Shown: positions 1 to 6,989 of the stretch, one piece after another | How positions within the stretch are numbered: position 1 is the stretch's first letter | Layout: each line of letters opens with the position of its first letter | Origin: Palsa-504 sp963822765 | Lineage (GTDB): Bacteria; Actinomycetota; Actinomycetes; Streptosporangiales; Streptosporangiaceae | Direction: 5' to 3' | Assembly: GCA_963822765.1 (NCBI GenBank) | Contig: CAWGJL010000009.1 | Span: 86,405 to 150,404 of the forward strand | Length of the DNA stretch: 64,000 nt | Notes under the pieces: model-generated | The model's input: only the letters and a program-made list of their open reading frames with translations | What the model was told of the DNA's origin: nothing | Databases searched by the model: none | Program-made: the position numbers and the translations under genes

Positions 1-95
1 CGGCACTATCAGCATGAACAGCTGAAAGTGCGAGCGAAGGCGCCACGCAGAATGATGGCGTCCGACAGCTTCCGCAGACTTGGGTTGCTCTCCCG
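1..95. repeat. Diverged copy of the tRNA-Gly-flanking repeat
   Basis: This stretch aligns with 13167-13260, the segment lying just beside the tRNA-Gly gene. By eye roughly two thirds of positions match, including CGGCACT-TCAGC, AACAGCTGA, TGATGGCGTC-GACAG and TTGCTCTC. Both copies contain a 5-bp stem (TCAGC/GCTGA) with a 7-nt loop that mimics the anticodon arm of the tRNA. The similarity fades near 100, exactly where dehydrogenase homology begins on the minus strand, so the repeat appears to have truncated that gene. Confidence 0.6.
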
Positions 96-418
96 ATTAG
101 CAGCCTGACTCGGTACCGCGGCGTTGTTCACCAGCACGTCCCACCGGCCCCATGAGGCCAGCACCTGCTCCACCATGGCCTGCTGCTCAGCGTGGCTGCT
201 GGCGTCGGCCGCGACCGCCATCGCCGACCCGCCCGCTGCCTGGATGCCGGCCACTACCTTCTCGGCCGACTCCGGGTGTGGTCGTGGTTCACGGCCACCT
301 GTGCGCCGCGAGCGCGGTGGCGATGGCCTTGCCAATCCCCCGTGGCCGCGCCGGTTACCAGCGCCGTCTTGCCAGCAAGCGGCCCCGTCTCGCCTGCGGA
401 CGGCTCCGGCGCGGTCAC
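9..418 (-). pseudogene. Short-chain dehydrogenase/reductase, frameshifted and truncated
   Basis: The minus strand encodes pieces of an SDR oxidoreductase in several frames. A GTG at 418 overlaps the stop of the upstream DUF3224 gene (GTGA), which implies translational coupling. It is followed by LAGKTALVTGAATG, the first strand and the start of the TGxxxGxG nucleotide-binding motif. Frame changes near 337, 310 and 274 are needed to continue through the next helix to PESAEKVVAGIQAAGG and then WDVLVNNAAV, the NNAG-type motif. SDR homology ends near 113, where the flanking repeat starts, so the Ser-Tyr-Lys catalytic half is missing. The remaining reading to the stop at 9 is repeat-derived. It is almost certainly non-functional. 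Confidence 0.7.
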
Positions 419-828
419 TCGAACCAGTAATCTAGGTGGACCTGCGCGTCTTGGCCCAGGTTCGCGCGGAACCCGCCCTCGCCGCGGAGCCCGGCCAGCC
501 CCCCGGTGCCAGAACCGGGGATCACGAACCACTCCCCGCTGACCACATTCCCCTCCACGGTGCCGGCATCCTGCAGCAGGAACGTGCCCTCACGGCCGGC
601 TACCGTTCCGGTCACCCGCTCGATCCCCACGAAGCTGGCGGACCCGTCAGCACGCGCAGCTTGCAGGAACTCCACCACCCCGTCGCCCGAGATGTCGCCG
701 CTGAAGCTCTCCTCCACATGGATCCTGGCCAGCACCGGCGCCTCAGCGGGCTCGTCGTACGTCGCCGGCTCGTACTTGTGCACGGTGATCGCCGCACTGG
801 CACGGGTCCTGGCTCCTGCCTCATTCAT
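415..828 (-). CDS. DUF3224 domain protein
   Basis: This 137-residue protein matches the DUF3224 family, small beta-barrel (allene-oxide-cyclase-barrel-like) proteins common in actinobacteria. Family features visible are the late segment SFVGIERVTGTVAGREGTF followed by LQDAGTVEGN and GSGTGGLAGLRGEGGF. I chose the ATG at 828 because GGAGG lies about 10 nt upstream and the family homology begins shortly after it; an open extension to 891 lacks family similarity. It follows the LysR gene on the same strand and overlaps the GTG of the broken SDR gene, so the two were probably one operon. The biochemical role of DUF3224 is not known to me. Confidence 0.8.
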   Translation of the reverse strand: MNEAGARTRASAAITVHKYEPATYDEPAEAPVLARIHVEESFSGDISGDGVVEFLQAARADGSASFVGIERVTGTVAGREGTFLLQDAGTVEGNVVSGEWFVIPGSGTGGLAGLRGEGGFRANLGQDAQVHLDYWFE

Positions 829-882
829 GTCCTCATCCTCCTCGCAGCCCTGACATGAGCCACCCTGGCGGCCCGGGCACAG

Positions 883-935
883 GCCGATCAACGGCCAATT
901 CCCAATTGATCCGCGTCATCGGCCAATTGATCGGT
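883..935. promoter_or_regulatory. Repeated GATCAATTGG motifs upstream of the DUF3224 gene
   Basis: Read on the minus strand, this interval contains CCGATCAATTGGCCG and CGGATCAATTGGG as direct repeats. A third, inverted copy (AATTGGCCGTTGATCGG) follows. The block lies about 55-107 bp upstream of the DUF3224 start and overlaps the last codons of the LysR gene. Clustered, partly dyad-symmetric repeats in this place are typical of regulator binding sites. LysR-type proteins usually bind T-N11-A sites, so assignment to the neighbouring LysR is only a guess. Confidence 0.4.
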
Positions 936-1827
936 CCCTGGAGTCCGCGCCGCGCAAGGCGCGGACCGTTGCAGCAAGCGCCTGGATGCGGGCGTTGTCG
1001 TGCGCGGTGCACCAGATCAGGCCCAGCGGGAGCGGCGGCAGATCGGTAATGGGAACCAAGGCGATATCGTCACGGCTGAACATCGGTATTCCGGCCGCCG
1101 TGGAGTGCACGATCCGCCCCTGGGCTACCAGGGCCACCAGCTCATGAATGCTATGTACCTGCTGGGTGCGGCGGATTTCCCGGCCGGACGGCGTTCGCGG
1201 CGGGATGATCGCGTCATACAGCGCCGGCGGGAACGGCGGGACCATAAGCGCGAACTCGCAGTCCGCGAGATCCTCGACCGACACCGATCGCCGGACTGCC
1301 AGCGGATCGATAGGCGCAACGGCCAGGACCCGCTCGCGGTACTCGAGCACCGGGCCTAGGGTGAGGTCAGGCTCATCCACGGCCAGCCAGTTGACCAGCA
1401 CGTCGAGTTCGCCGCACCGCAGCCGGGAGTAAGGGTCGAGGTTGGAAACTCCCTCCAGGACGGCACGGCAGCCCGGATGCCGGTCCTCGAAAGCCGCGGT
1501 GAGCCGGGTTAGCGCCGCCATGTTGGATGTAGGCGAGAACCCGATCCGAATCACTCCCTCAGTCATCCTGGCGGCGGCGCGCCCGTCCTCCAGCGCAGCG
1601 ACCAGCTGCCCGTAAACAGGCTGCAACTGACCTAGAAGCCGCCGACCGAGCGGGGTCAGCCGGACCCGGCGGCTGGTTCGCTCAAATAGCGTCCCGCCGA
1701 TCCTGTGCTCGAGGGCGGACACCAGCCGACTCACCCGTGGCTGCGGTATATGCAGGCGTTCCGCGGTCCGGCCGAAGTGCAGTTCCTCAGCGAGGACCAG
1801 AAAGACCTCGATCTCAGCAATGTCCAT
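916..1827 (-). CDS. LysR-family transcriptional regulator
   Basis: A 303-residue LysR-type regulator, the usual family length. The N-terminal winged helix-turn-helix is clear (MDIAEIEVFLVLAEELHFGR, then IPQPRVSRLVSALE and LFERTSRRVRLTPLGR). A periplasmic-binding-like effector domain follows from about residue 90 (VIRIGFSP onwards). I place the start at 1827 because the canonical N-terminus begins there. The frame is open upstream to 1995 but encodes no family-like sequence. It lies on the same strand and upstream of DUF3224 and the broken SDR gene, so it may regulate that small operon. The effector is unknown. Confidence 0.85.
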   Translation of the reverse strand: MDIAEIEVFLVLAEELHFGRTAERLHIPQPRVSRLVSALEHRIGGTLFERTSRRVRLTPLGRRLLGQLQPVYGQLVAALEDGRAAARMTEGVIRIGFSPTSNMAALTRLTAAFEDRHPGCRAVLEGVSNLDPYSRLRCGELDVLVNWLAVDEPDLTLGPVLEYRERVLAVAPIDPLAVRRSVSVEDLADCEFALMVPPFPPALYDAIIPPRTPSGREIRRTQQVHSIHELVALVAQGRIVHSTAAGIPMFSRDDIALVPITDLPPLPLGLIWCTAHDNARIQALAATVRALRGADSRDRSIGR

Positions 1828-2169
1828 ACTCAGCAGCGTCCGCTCGTACTCACTCAGCAGGTCGGCCCGGCCGATTCCGTGGCCGGTGGCGACCGCCGAA
1901 ACGGGGGTCGGATGTTCCCTCGCCATCATCGACCCGCCAGTCGGTGGCGCGGATATGGTTCGGCGCCTCGACGAGGCGGAAGATTGCAGAACCACCGCCC
2001 CTGGCGGCCCGTCCGTGGCCGTCCGTGAAAACGCCGACGGTGTACCTGCTCAATTCATGTCAGGCGCCGGTCGCGGTGGTGGCCGCGTGGGCCGGACACG
2101 CTGACGGCGGCGCGACCGAGAACCCAGCAGCGAGGAGGACGGTATCTCCTGCATGGAAGGTCACGGCGC
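1828..2169. other. Intergenic region, no supported gene
   Basis: Open frames exist on both strands here, but none shows a recognisable family, a convincing ribosome-binding site or a start consistent with its neighbours. The interval should hold the promoter of the minus-strand LysR gene; I could not pick out a convincing -10/-35 pair. Confidence 0.4.
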
Positions 2170-2862
2170 CTATTGACTGCGTATCGCGTCGATGAGTGCC
2201 ACGCGGCTGGTGAGTCCCCGGCGCTGGCTCACGGCACGTTGCAAATCCAGCGGGGGTACCCGCAGCTGCCAGCCTTCCCATGTCACGGTCTCGAGCCGGG
2301 ACGCGGCGACGGGCCCGAAGTCGGACGGCGAAGGGGAGTCGACGCCAGCCTTGGGAGCACCGATCCATTCAAGCCGGGCACCCAGGAACGCGCGGCCCCA
2401 GTAGTCGCTGACAGGGCTGCTGGCGTCGTGGACGACCGGCTCGATGATCGCGTCGGCGAAGATCACGCCGAGGCCGAGGGCCCCGTCGCCGGAACACACG
2501 AGATCGATGTCGCCTGGCTCGATTCTCGCGCCGCGCACGGCCAGGGCCGTGCTGCCGGCCAGCCACCAGCTTGACTCTCGTCCCCTTGTGCGGCGGCAGA
2601 GCTCGTGCAGGGTCTCGCGCCATGGGACGGGCTGCAGCCGGGCTGCCTGCCGCAGCATCAGTTCGGCGCAGTCGGCGAAGTTCTGCCAGCAGATGTCCAG
2701 TCCCGGGGTGTCCGCGGGATAGCCGCGCCGCCACTCGTCGCCGCTGCGCTGGTAGTCCATCAGCACCTGCTCGGCTGGTGCCGCCAGCTCGGGCCCCACG
2801 CCGCTGATGGCAAACCAGGTTGTGCCGTCATCGGTCCACCGCCGAGTTGTCATGGCTGTCAT
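2170..2862 (-). CDS. Nucleotidyltransferase-like protein
   Basis: About 230 residues with a nucleotidyltransferase-fold signature near the middle: WWLAGSTALAVRG, followed about ten residues later by GDIDLVCSG. This is the G-S/G...D-x-D arrangement of DNA polymerase beta-like enzymes, including AbiEii-type toxins and aminoglycoside adenylyltransferases. The N-terminal 80 residues resemble nothing I recognise. Two in-frame ATGs (2862 and 2853) are possible starts. No antitoxin-like partner is adjacent, so calling it a toxin would be inference only. Confidence 0.6.
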   Translation of the reverse strand: MTAMTTRRWTDDGTTWFAISGVGPELAAPAEQVLMDYQRSGDEWRRGYPADTPGLDICWQNFADCAELMLRQAARLQPVPWRETLHELCRRTRGRESSWWLAGSTALAVRGARIEPGDIDLVCSGDGALGLGVIFADAIIEPVVHDASSPVSDYWGRAFLGARLEWIGAPKAGVDSPSPSDFGPVAASRLETVTWEGWQLRVPPLDLQRAVSQRRGLTSRVALIDAIRSQ

Positions 2863-3039
2863 GGCCCTAGCGTGACAGCTACCACCGACAGCGGTAAGCC
2901 ACGCTGGACGAGGCGCTCTGAACCTTGCTGCGTTTCACCGTGGCCCGGCCGAAGCACGTGGAGGCGCTGACCGCCTTGACGCGGCGGACTCGGCCGAGAC
3001 AATCGAGCAGCTAGGAGGGCGGGAGATGTCTCGGACTGA

Positions 3040-3555
3040 TCAGCCTGACGCGTTCCTGCGTCGCAGTAGCCGTAGCCACCATGGCCGATGAGCGGGCGGA
3101 GATCTTTCAGTAGGAGCCGATATCGGCCCAGGGTCTGCCCTGGGCGGCGGGAAAGGCGGAGGTCGTGGAGCAGCGGCGGTCCGCTCAGTCAGGATTGCAT
3201 TTTGCCTGCGCAGGATCGCCAGCTGTGCGGTGAGCTTGCCAAGTTCAAGATCCGGACTGTTAGTCGGGTGGCCCGTCGCGGCGAGCTTGGCTTTGTGCTC
3301 TGTTAGTTCACTTATCCGGGCCTCGATCTGGCGAATCCGCTGCGTCAGGTCGGTGGCTGCTTGCTCGCGTATAGCGGCCCTGGCGCGGTCGTCCGTTGGC
3401 GTCCGGACCGTGGGGTGGTCGCCTGTTCGTTCGCCGGACGGAATGGATTGTGTGGCACGCGCCTGAAACTGCTGAGGTGCGGGACGCGAAGCCTGGCGTT
3501 CCGCCATTTCCTGGCGAATGCGCGGTAGTCGGCTACATCTTTGTCCAGCGCCCAT
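3040..3555 (-). CDS. Coiled-coil reading frame overlapping the CoiA-like gene
   Basis: This frame encodes a charged helical stretch (RQIEARISELTEHKAKL, then LGKLTAQLAILRRQNAILTE) typical of a coiled coil, then a proline-rich tail. Its first third overlaps the end of the CoiA-like gene in another frame. The coiled coil looks truly coding, while the last ~35 residues of the CoiA-like frame do not. The simplest reading is that this is the C-terminal part of the same protein, separated by a frameshift between about 3345 and 3480. A separate overlapping gene is the alternative. Confidence 0.5.
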   Translation of the reverse strand: MGAGQRCSRLPRIRQEMAERQASRPAPQQFQARATQSIPSGERTGDHPTVRTPTDDRARAAIREQAATDLTQRIRQIEARISELTEHKAKLAATGHPTNSPDLELGKLTAQLAILRRQNAILTERTAAAPRPPPFPPPRADPGPISAPTERSPPAHRPWWLRLLRRRNASG

Positions 3556-4340
3556 GCGGCCTGCTTAAGGCCTAGTTCAGGTCCGATATACGGTCGGCGG
3601 CGCCCTGACAAGATCTCATCGAGAAACCGCTGAGCGTCCAGATAGCCGTCGATGCGGAACCACGCCTCGCCGCGCCTGAGCAAGTCCCGGGGAGGAGCAG
3701 CGATCGTCCCGAACACCACTACGCGTGGAGTGTCAGAAACGACGCCGCTCGGCGAGTCACGCCAGGGCTGTGCGACTCGGCGGCTGCCGTCGATCACCTG
3801 GAATCGGACTGCTTGCGCTCTGGTTAGCGCCTCATTGGCGCTTGGGGTGTTCAAGCTGTCCCGAATCAGCCAGCAGACTTTGGCGCCGTGGTTCTTGCGG
3901 GCCCGCGTACGCGTATCGAAGCTGGTGGATTTTAGCTGAATCTCCAGACAGAACGGTGGTGAGGATTCGACATAGACATCGGCGCGCGTTGGCCAGTGCT
4001 CGACGACCGCCGTGTAACCCAGATTCCGTACGATCTCCGCGAGTTTGTTCTTCAGCCAGTCGTGCTGAGGGCCCTCCCGTCCGCCATGACCGGGGGGAGG
4101 CTCCCAGTGGTCACACGACGGCCGGGGTGGCTTGACGCGGAAAAACCGAGGGGCGTAGAGGTAGGCCGGGTTTTCCACGGAGACGAGTTCAACCCCACAG
4201 CGCTCCGGACATTCGAGCGCCACACGGGGCCTTCTTCTTACCTCGCGCCAGTCTTCGTCGTTGCCTACCCAGTACAGCGGGGAATCCAGGTCGCCCTTGC
4301 GAACAGCATGGCGCTTGGAGCCCGGTTCGGGATGCACCAT
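3345..4340 (-). CDS. CoiA-like PD-(D/E)xK nuclease family protein
   Basis: A 331-residue protein. Residues about 90-160 contain HDWLKNKLAEIVRNLGYTAV, then ADVYVESSPPFCLEIQLKST. This matches the acidic-residue plus E-x-Q/K core of competence protein CoiA-like endonucleases of the restriction-endonuclease fold. An N-terminal region with paired cysteines (CPERCGVELV) may bind metal. The C-terminal half (RRGEAWFRIDGYLDAQ, ILSGRRRPYIGPE) is typical of actinobacterial members. The probable true C-terminus is in the overlapping frame ending at 3040. It lies among VapBC and nucleotidyltransferase genes in accessory DNA, so a DNA-processing or defence role is possible but unproven. Confidence 0.65.
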   Translation of the reverse strand: MVHPEPGSKRHAVRKGDLDSPLYWVGNDEDWREVRRRPRVALECPERCGVELVSVENPAYLYAPRFFRVKPPRPSCDHWEPPPGHGGREGPQHDWLKNKLAEIVRNLGYTAVVEHWPTRADVYVESSPPFCLEIQLKSTSFDTRTRARKNHGAKVCWLIRDSLNTPSANEALTRAQAVRFQVIDGSRRVAQPWRDSPSGVVSDTPRVVVFGTIAAPPRDLLRRGEAWFRIDGYLDAQRFLDEILSGRRRPYIGPELGLKQAAWALDKDVADYRAFARKWRNARLRVPHLSSFRRVPHNPFRPANEQATTPRSGRQRTTAPGPLYASKQPPT

Positions 4341-4604
4341 GTCGGTATCGTGTCATAACGGTATGACATTTAGTGTTTGTCCAGTTTGCTACGAAAGCCT
4401 CGGCAGCCGACGCTGGCCGACCCTCGGTCCGGCACGCCGCACCGGGTCGGCCCTCAAGGCTGCACGCCCGGTGCGAGTGCGGCGGCCGCGGCTGCGCGCA
4501 GCGCCGTCGCCTTGATAAGTATTAAGGCCAATTCGGTAGCGCGCCGCGCCGAGTCCATACCCTGCGCCTGGACGGTTCTCTGCCAGCTCGTTTGCGTCGC
4601 GCGC

Positions 4605-5078
4605 TTACTGGCTGGAATGGCGTTCGTTCGGAACATCGGGCCTGGTTACAGGGATCACCGTAACGAGGCGATCTAGGCCGACGAAATCGTCAGGATTTGT
4701 CGTGTACAGCGGGAGCTCGGCTACGATCGCCGTCGCGGCGATCATGAGATCCGCTGCTCGACGGCGAGGTTTCCGGCCCGCGGCGATCACGGCTGCCGTC
4801 ACCCGGCCATAGGCCCGGGCGGCATCTGCGTCGAAGGGGATCGGGTCGAACTCGTGCTCAGCCCGCTGCAGGACATCCAGCCGACGAGCCCGCTCGGTAG
4901 CCTCGATGTAAACATCCTGCTCGGTGTCGGGCCGCACCTCATGCGGTCCAGCGGAAAGCTCGGCCAGCGTGACGGCGCTGATCGCCATCTCATCGGGAAG
5001 ATCCTCGGGAGCAATCCGGCTTCGCAGGATCATGATGTTGGTGTCCAGCAGGCCTCGTCGGGGCACCTCACCGGTCAT
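4605..5078 (-). CDS. vapC: PIN-domain ribonuclease toxin (VapC type)
   Basis: A 157-residue PIN domain protein. The acidic residues expected for the Mg2+-dependent RNase site are visible: the N-terminal LLDTNIMI, the central ISAVTLAELSAG, and the late RRAADLMIAATA followed by LYTTNPDDF. I chose the ATG at 5078 since the PIN fold starts a few residues later and the gene then overlaps the antitoxin stop by 11 bp, a normal coupling for such operons. Family members cleave tRNA or rRNA and are neutralised by the upstream antitoxin. Confidence 0.85.
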   Translation of the reverse strand: MTGEVPRRGLLDTNIMILRSRIAPEDLPDEMAISAVTLAELSAGPHEVRPDTEQDVYIEATERARRLDVLQRAEHEFDPIPFDADAARAYGRVTAAVIAAGRKPRRRAADLMIAATAIVAELPLYTTNPDDFVGLDRLVTVIPVTRPDVPNERHSSQ

Positions 5079-5334
5079 AGGCACCTCTGGCCTGATCAGC
5101 GGCGGCATCCTGGTCCGCTCGGAACGCGTCCGTGTCGATCGCTGGCGCAGTACGCGACATGGCGACGAACTCGGCCCGTGACACGAAACGGCGGCGCTGA
5201 CGTAGTGGCACCAGTTCGCCGATGCTATGGCCGTCCCGGGTCACCGTGAAGGCTTGACCGTGCTCGACCGCATCCATGATCTCCTTGGATCGCATCCTCA
5301 GATCTCGCTGGGTGATTTCGGGCTGACTGCTCAT
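5068..5334 (-). CDS. Phd/YefM-family antitoxin
   Basis: An 88-residue antitoxin with the Phd/YefM DNA-binding fold: EITQRDLRMRSKEIMDAVEH, then GQAFTVTRDGHSIGELVPL. The acidic, alanine-rich tail would wrap the PIN toxin. The ATG at 5334 puts the start 10 nt from a perfect inverted repeat that is the likely autoregulatory operator. It overlaps the toxin gene by 11 bp. By family knowledge the protein represses its own operon, more tightly when bound to toxin. Confidence 0.85.
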   Translation of the reverse strand: MSSQPEITQRDLRMRSKEIMDAVEHGQAFTVTRDGHSIGELVPLRQRRRFVSRAEFVAMSRTAPAIDTDAFRADQDAAADQARGAYDR

Positions 5335-5343
5335 GGAACTAAC

Positions 5344-5360
5344 GTAGCACCGGTTGCTAC
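5344..5360. promoter_or_regulatory. Inverted repeat operator of the vapBC-type operon
   Basis: GTAGCA-CCGGT-TGCTAC is a perfect 6-bp dyad with a 5-bp centre, placed 10 nt upstream of the antitoxin ATG. Position and symmetry fit autoregulation by a Phd/YefM antitoxin. The short spacing suggests a leaderless or nearly leaderless transcript. Confidence 0.6.
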
Positions 5361-5372
5361 AGTGTGCCATGA

Positions 5373-5432
5373 GGGCTAGCCAGAACAGCTGACAGTACGC
5401 TGACGGACTCCCAATGGCGCGCTAATGGCCCG
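5373..5432. repeat. att-flanking repeat and integrase arm-like motifs
   Basis: AACAGCTGACAGTACGCT matches the segment preceding the other att copies (7646 and 9050 regions). It is followed at 5413-5432 by two AATGGC motifs (AATGGCGCGCTAATGGCCCG), which recur beside every att core in the window. Short direct repeats flanking a core are typical arm-type sites of tyrosine integrases. Confidence 0.5.
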
Positions 5433-5503
5433 CGACCCGTTTCAGCCTCTAAATGATCGAAGGTCCAGTGTTCGAAAAGCTTCTTCGGCCTGGACCTTTA
5501 TGT

Positions 5504-5653
5504 GGAGCGGGTGACGGGAATCGAACCCGCACTATCAGCTTGGGAATCTGTACCGTCTGGGCCGTTATACGGCCTGACCTGCGGGGCGAGGTGTCCGCCA
5601 GTGACCGTGAGAGACCGCCCGGCACCGAGGTTAATGGCCCGCTAATGGCCCGG
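5504..5653. repeat. Attachment site copy 1 (3' half of tRNA-Gly plus arm)
   Basis: Positions 5504-5546 are identical to the 3' half of the tRNA-Gly(CCC) gene, from the anticodon loop to the CCA end. Beyond this, similarity to the tRNA stops, but similarity to the copies at 7766 and 11000 continues for another ~105 bp. It ends in a TTAATGGCCCGCTAATGGC-type double motif at 5631-5653. This is a remnant att site, not a tRNA gene, because the 5' half is missing. Confidence 0.8.
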
Positions 5654-5698
5654 CGATCTTGTAGACATGCTGTCGGTGGGGGTCCGCAGGGCCACCCT

Positions 5699-6187
5699 TT
5701 ACATCGGCTGGGGCGGCTGCCTCTCGTCCATGACGACCCAGAATAGCCGCGGACTGTGATGCAAGTGCTCGGGTCCCAGGGACCAGCCGAATATCGGAAG
5801 GTCGGCCGGAGGATAGCCGCCGAATGTCGGCCAGTGATGGAGCAATGCGTGAATGTGGTGGACGGACACGGCGTGACCCATGGCAGCACGTGGAAGCTCG
5901 AAGGTCGCGATCCCGGGGTGGTCGAGCTCGCCGATGAGCTTGTTCCAATGCTCAGGAATGCCGACGTCGTAGACAGTCACACCCAGGTGTCGAGCCAGCG
6001 GTCGTAGGTCATCTGGGTGCGGGTACTCAACGAATCGGTACCATTCCGCAGAACCCGGGGGCCAGCCGAGCAGCTGGCAGTAGGAGTCGCGGATGCACCA
6101 CCCGTTGCTACCGGGTGCCGGATCGCGGGAAGGGCCGGCAGGACGCGACCATTGGAATCCGTCCATGGTCGGGACGGTCTTAGTCAT
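5699..6187 (-). CDS. Uncharacterised protein with NGxCIRDS motif, possible cysteine-peptidase fold
   Basis: A 162-residue protein I cannot assign firmly. Near residue 28 is NGWCIRDSYCQLLGWPPGS, and around residue 105 GHAVSVHHIHALL. An early conserved-looking Cys after Asn-Gly and a late Gly-His are the layout of papain-like/C39-type cysteine peptidases, but the link is inference. No signal peptide or membrane segment is visible. A purine-rich ribosome-binding site (GAGAGGGA) precedes the ATG at 6187. It lies in an att-bounded unit, transcribed away from the AbiE-type pair. Confidence 0.5.
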   Translation of the reverse strand: MTKTVPTMDGFQWSRPAGPSRDPAPGSNGWCIRDSYCQLLGWPPGSAEWYRFVEYPHPDDLRPLARHLGVTVYDVGIPEHWNKLIGELDHPGIATFELPRAAMGHAVSVHHIHALLHHWPTFGGYPPADLPIFGWSLGPEHLHHSPRLFWVVMDERQPPQPM

Positions 6188-6426
6188 GTTCCCTCTCGGA
6201 GAGAAATTCTAGGCGCTGTATCCGACGTACGTGATGATGAGCCGATCCGATGGGGTGTGCTGTCGGGTGTGGCCCGGCGTGCGCCGGACGGGCCTTCCAA
6301 GGCAGAGCCCGGCGCTGACGCCGGGCCAGCGGCGCCGACAGGTGCCGCCTTGATTAGAAGTCTTAAGGGTTATTCGGCAAGGAATGAGCCTCGCGTCAAA
6401 GGGTCGGCCCGGACTATCTACTATAG

Positions 6427-6457
6427 TATCTGATCAGATACGTTATCTCATCGGATA
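6427..6457. promoter_or_regulatory. Tandem palindromic operator upstream of the XRE antitoxin
   Basis: TATCTGATCAGATA (6427-6440) is a perfect 14-bp palindrome. A second, imperfect copy, TATCTCATCGGATA (6444-6457), starts 17 bp later. The pair lies 11 bp upstream of the GTG start of the XRE gene. Two in-phase operator sites over a promoter are the usual arrangement for an autoregulating antitoxin. Confidence 0.65.
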
Positions 6458-6467
6458 CACTGCACTG

Positions 6468-6989
6468 GTGACAGATGCCGCGGAGCTGCTTGAGCACGTC
6501 CGGGTCAGTTCAGGCCTGACTCAGGAGGAACTGGCGCGTCGTGCCGGGACCTCGCGGCCGACACTGTTGGCGTACGAGCACGGGCGGAAGTCCCCGACTG
6601 TCGCCACCTTTGCCCGTCTCCTTTCCCGGGCCGGGTGGGAGCTAGCCGCTCAGCCGCACCTGTCGTTCACGCAGCACACGTCCGCGTACGGCAAGCCGAC
6701 CTGGGTCCCGGATCGGCTGCCGCGACTGGATGTGGCGCACGCCCTGGCCTCAGTAGAGCTGCCGATCCATCTCAACTGGTCGGCGCCAGGACGCGTGTTC
6801 GACCTCAGATCACGTACGGACCGAGCACGGGTGTACGAGATCGTGCTGCAGGAAGGAGCGCCTGCCGACATCCTCGCTTACGTTGACGGGGCGCTACTCG
6901 TTGACCTGTGGGAAGACCTTGTCCTGCCACGAAGCGTCCGGTCCGCGTGGGCACCGCTGATCTCGCTCGCGATCGGGGTCGGGACGTAA
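6468..6989 (+). CDS. XRE-family helix-turn-helix protein, probable antitoxin of an AbiE-type pair
   Basis: A 173-residue protein. Residues 5-65 form an XRE helix-turn-helix (LLEHVRVSSGLTQEELARRA, then TSRPTLLAYEHGRKSP). The C-terminal 100 residues resemble the substrate-side domain of two-domain antitoxins paired with nucleotidyltransferase toxins. I chose the GTG at 6468 because the HTH begins directly after it and the tandem operator lies just upstream. The stop codon overlaps the ATG of the toxin gene by one base (TAATG), so the two are coupled. It likely represses the operon and neutralises the toxin. Confidence 0.75.
   Translation: MTDAAELLEHVRVSSGLTQEELARRAGTSRPTLLAYEHGRKSPTVATFARLLSRAGWELAAQPHLSFTQHTSAYGKPTWVPDRLPRLDVAHALASVELPIHLNWSAPGRVFDLRSRTDRARVYEIVLQEGAPADILAYVDGALLVDLWEDLVLPRSVRSAWAPLISLAIGVGT

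Noticed and set aside
2060..2368. Minus-strand frame with a hydrophobic, protein-like end (HAGDTVLLAAGFSVAPPSA)
   Set aside because: Most of it is the shadow of the nucleotidyltransferase-like gene, and no family could be named.
2170..2862. Calling the nucleotidyltransferase-like protein an AbiEii toxin
   Set aside because: It lacks the C-terminal helical signature (ELxGHKLLALxDR) seen in the true AbiEii gene at 7380 and has no antitoxin partner.
4505..6377. Similar stretches GCCTTGAT...TTAAGG...TTCGG at ~4508 and ~6346 as a repeat
   Set aside because: The match is short and gapped; it could be chance in the less GC-rich accessory DNA.
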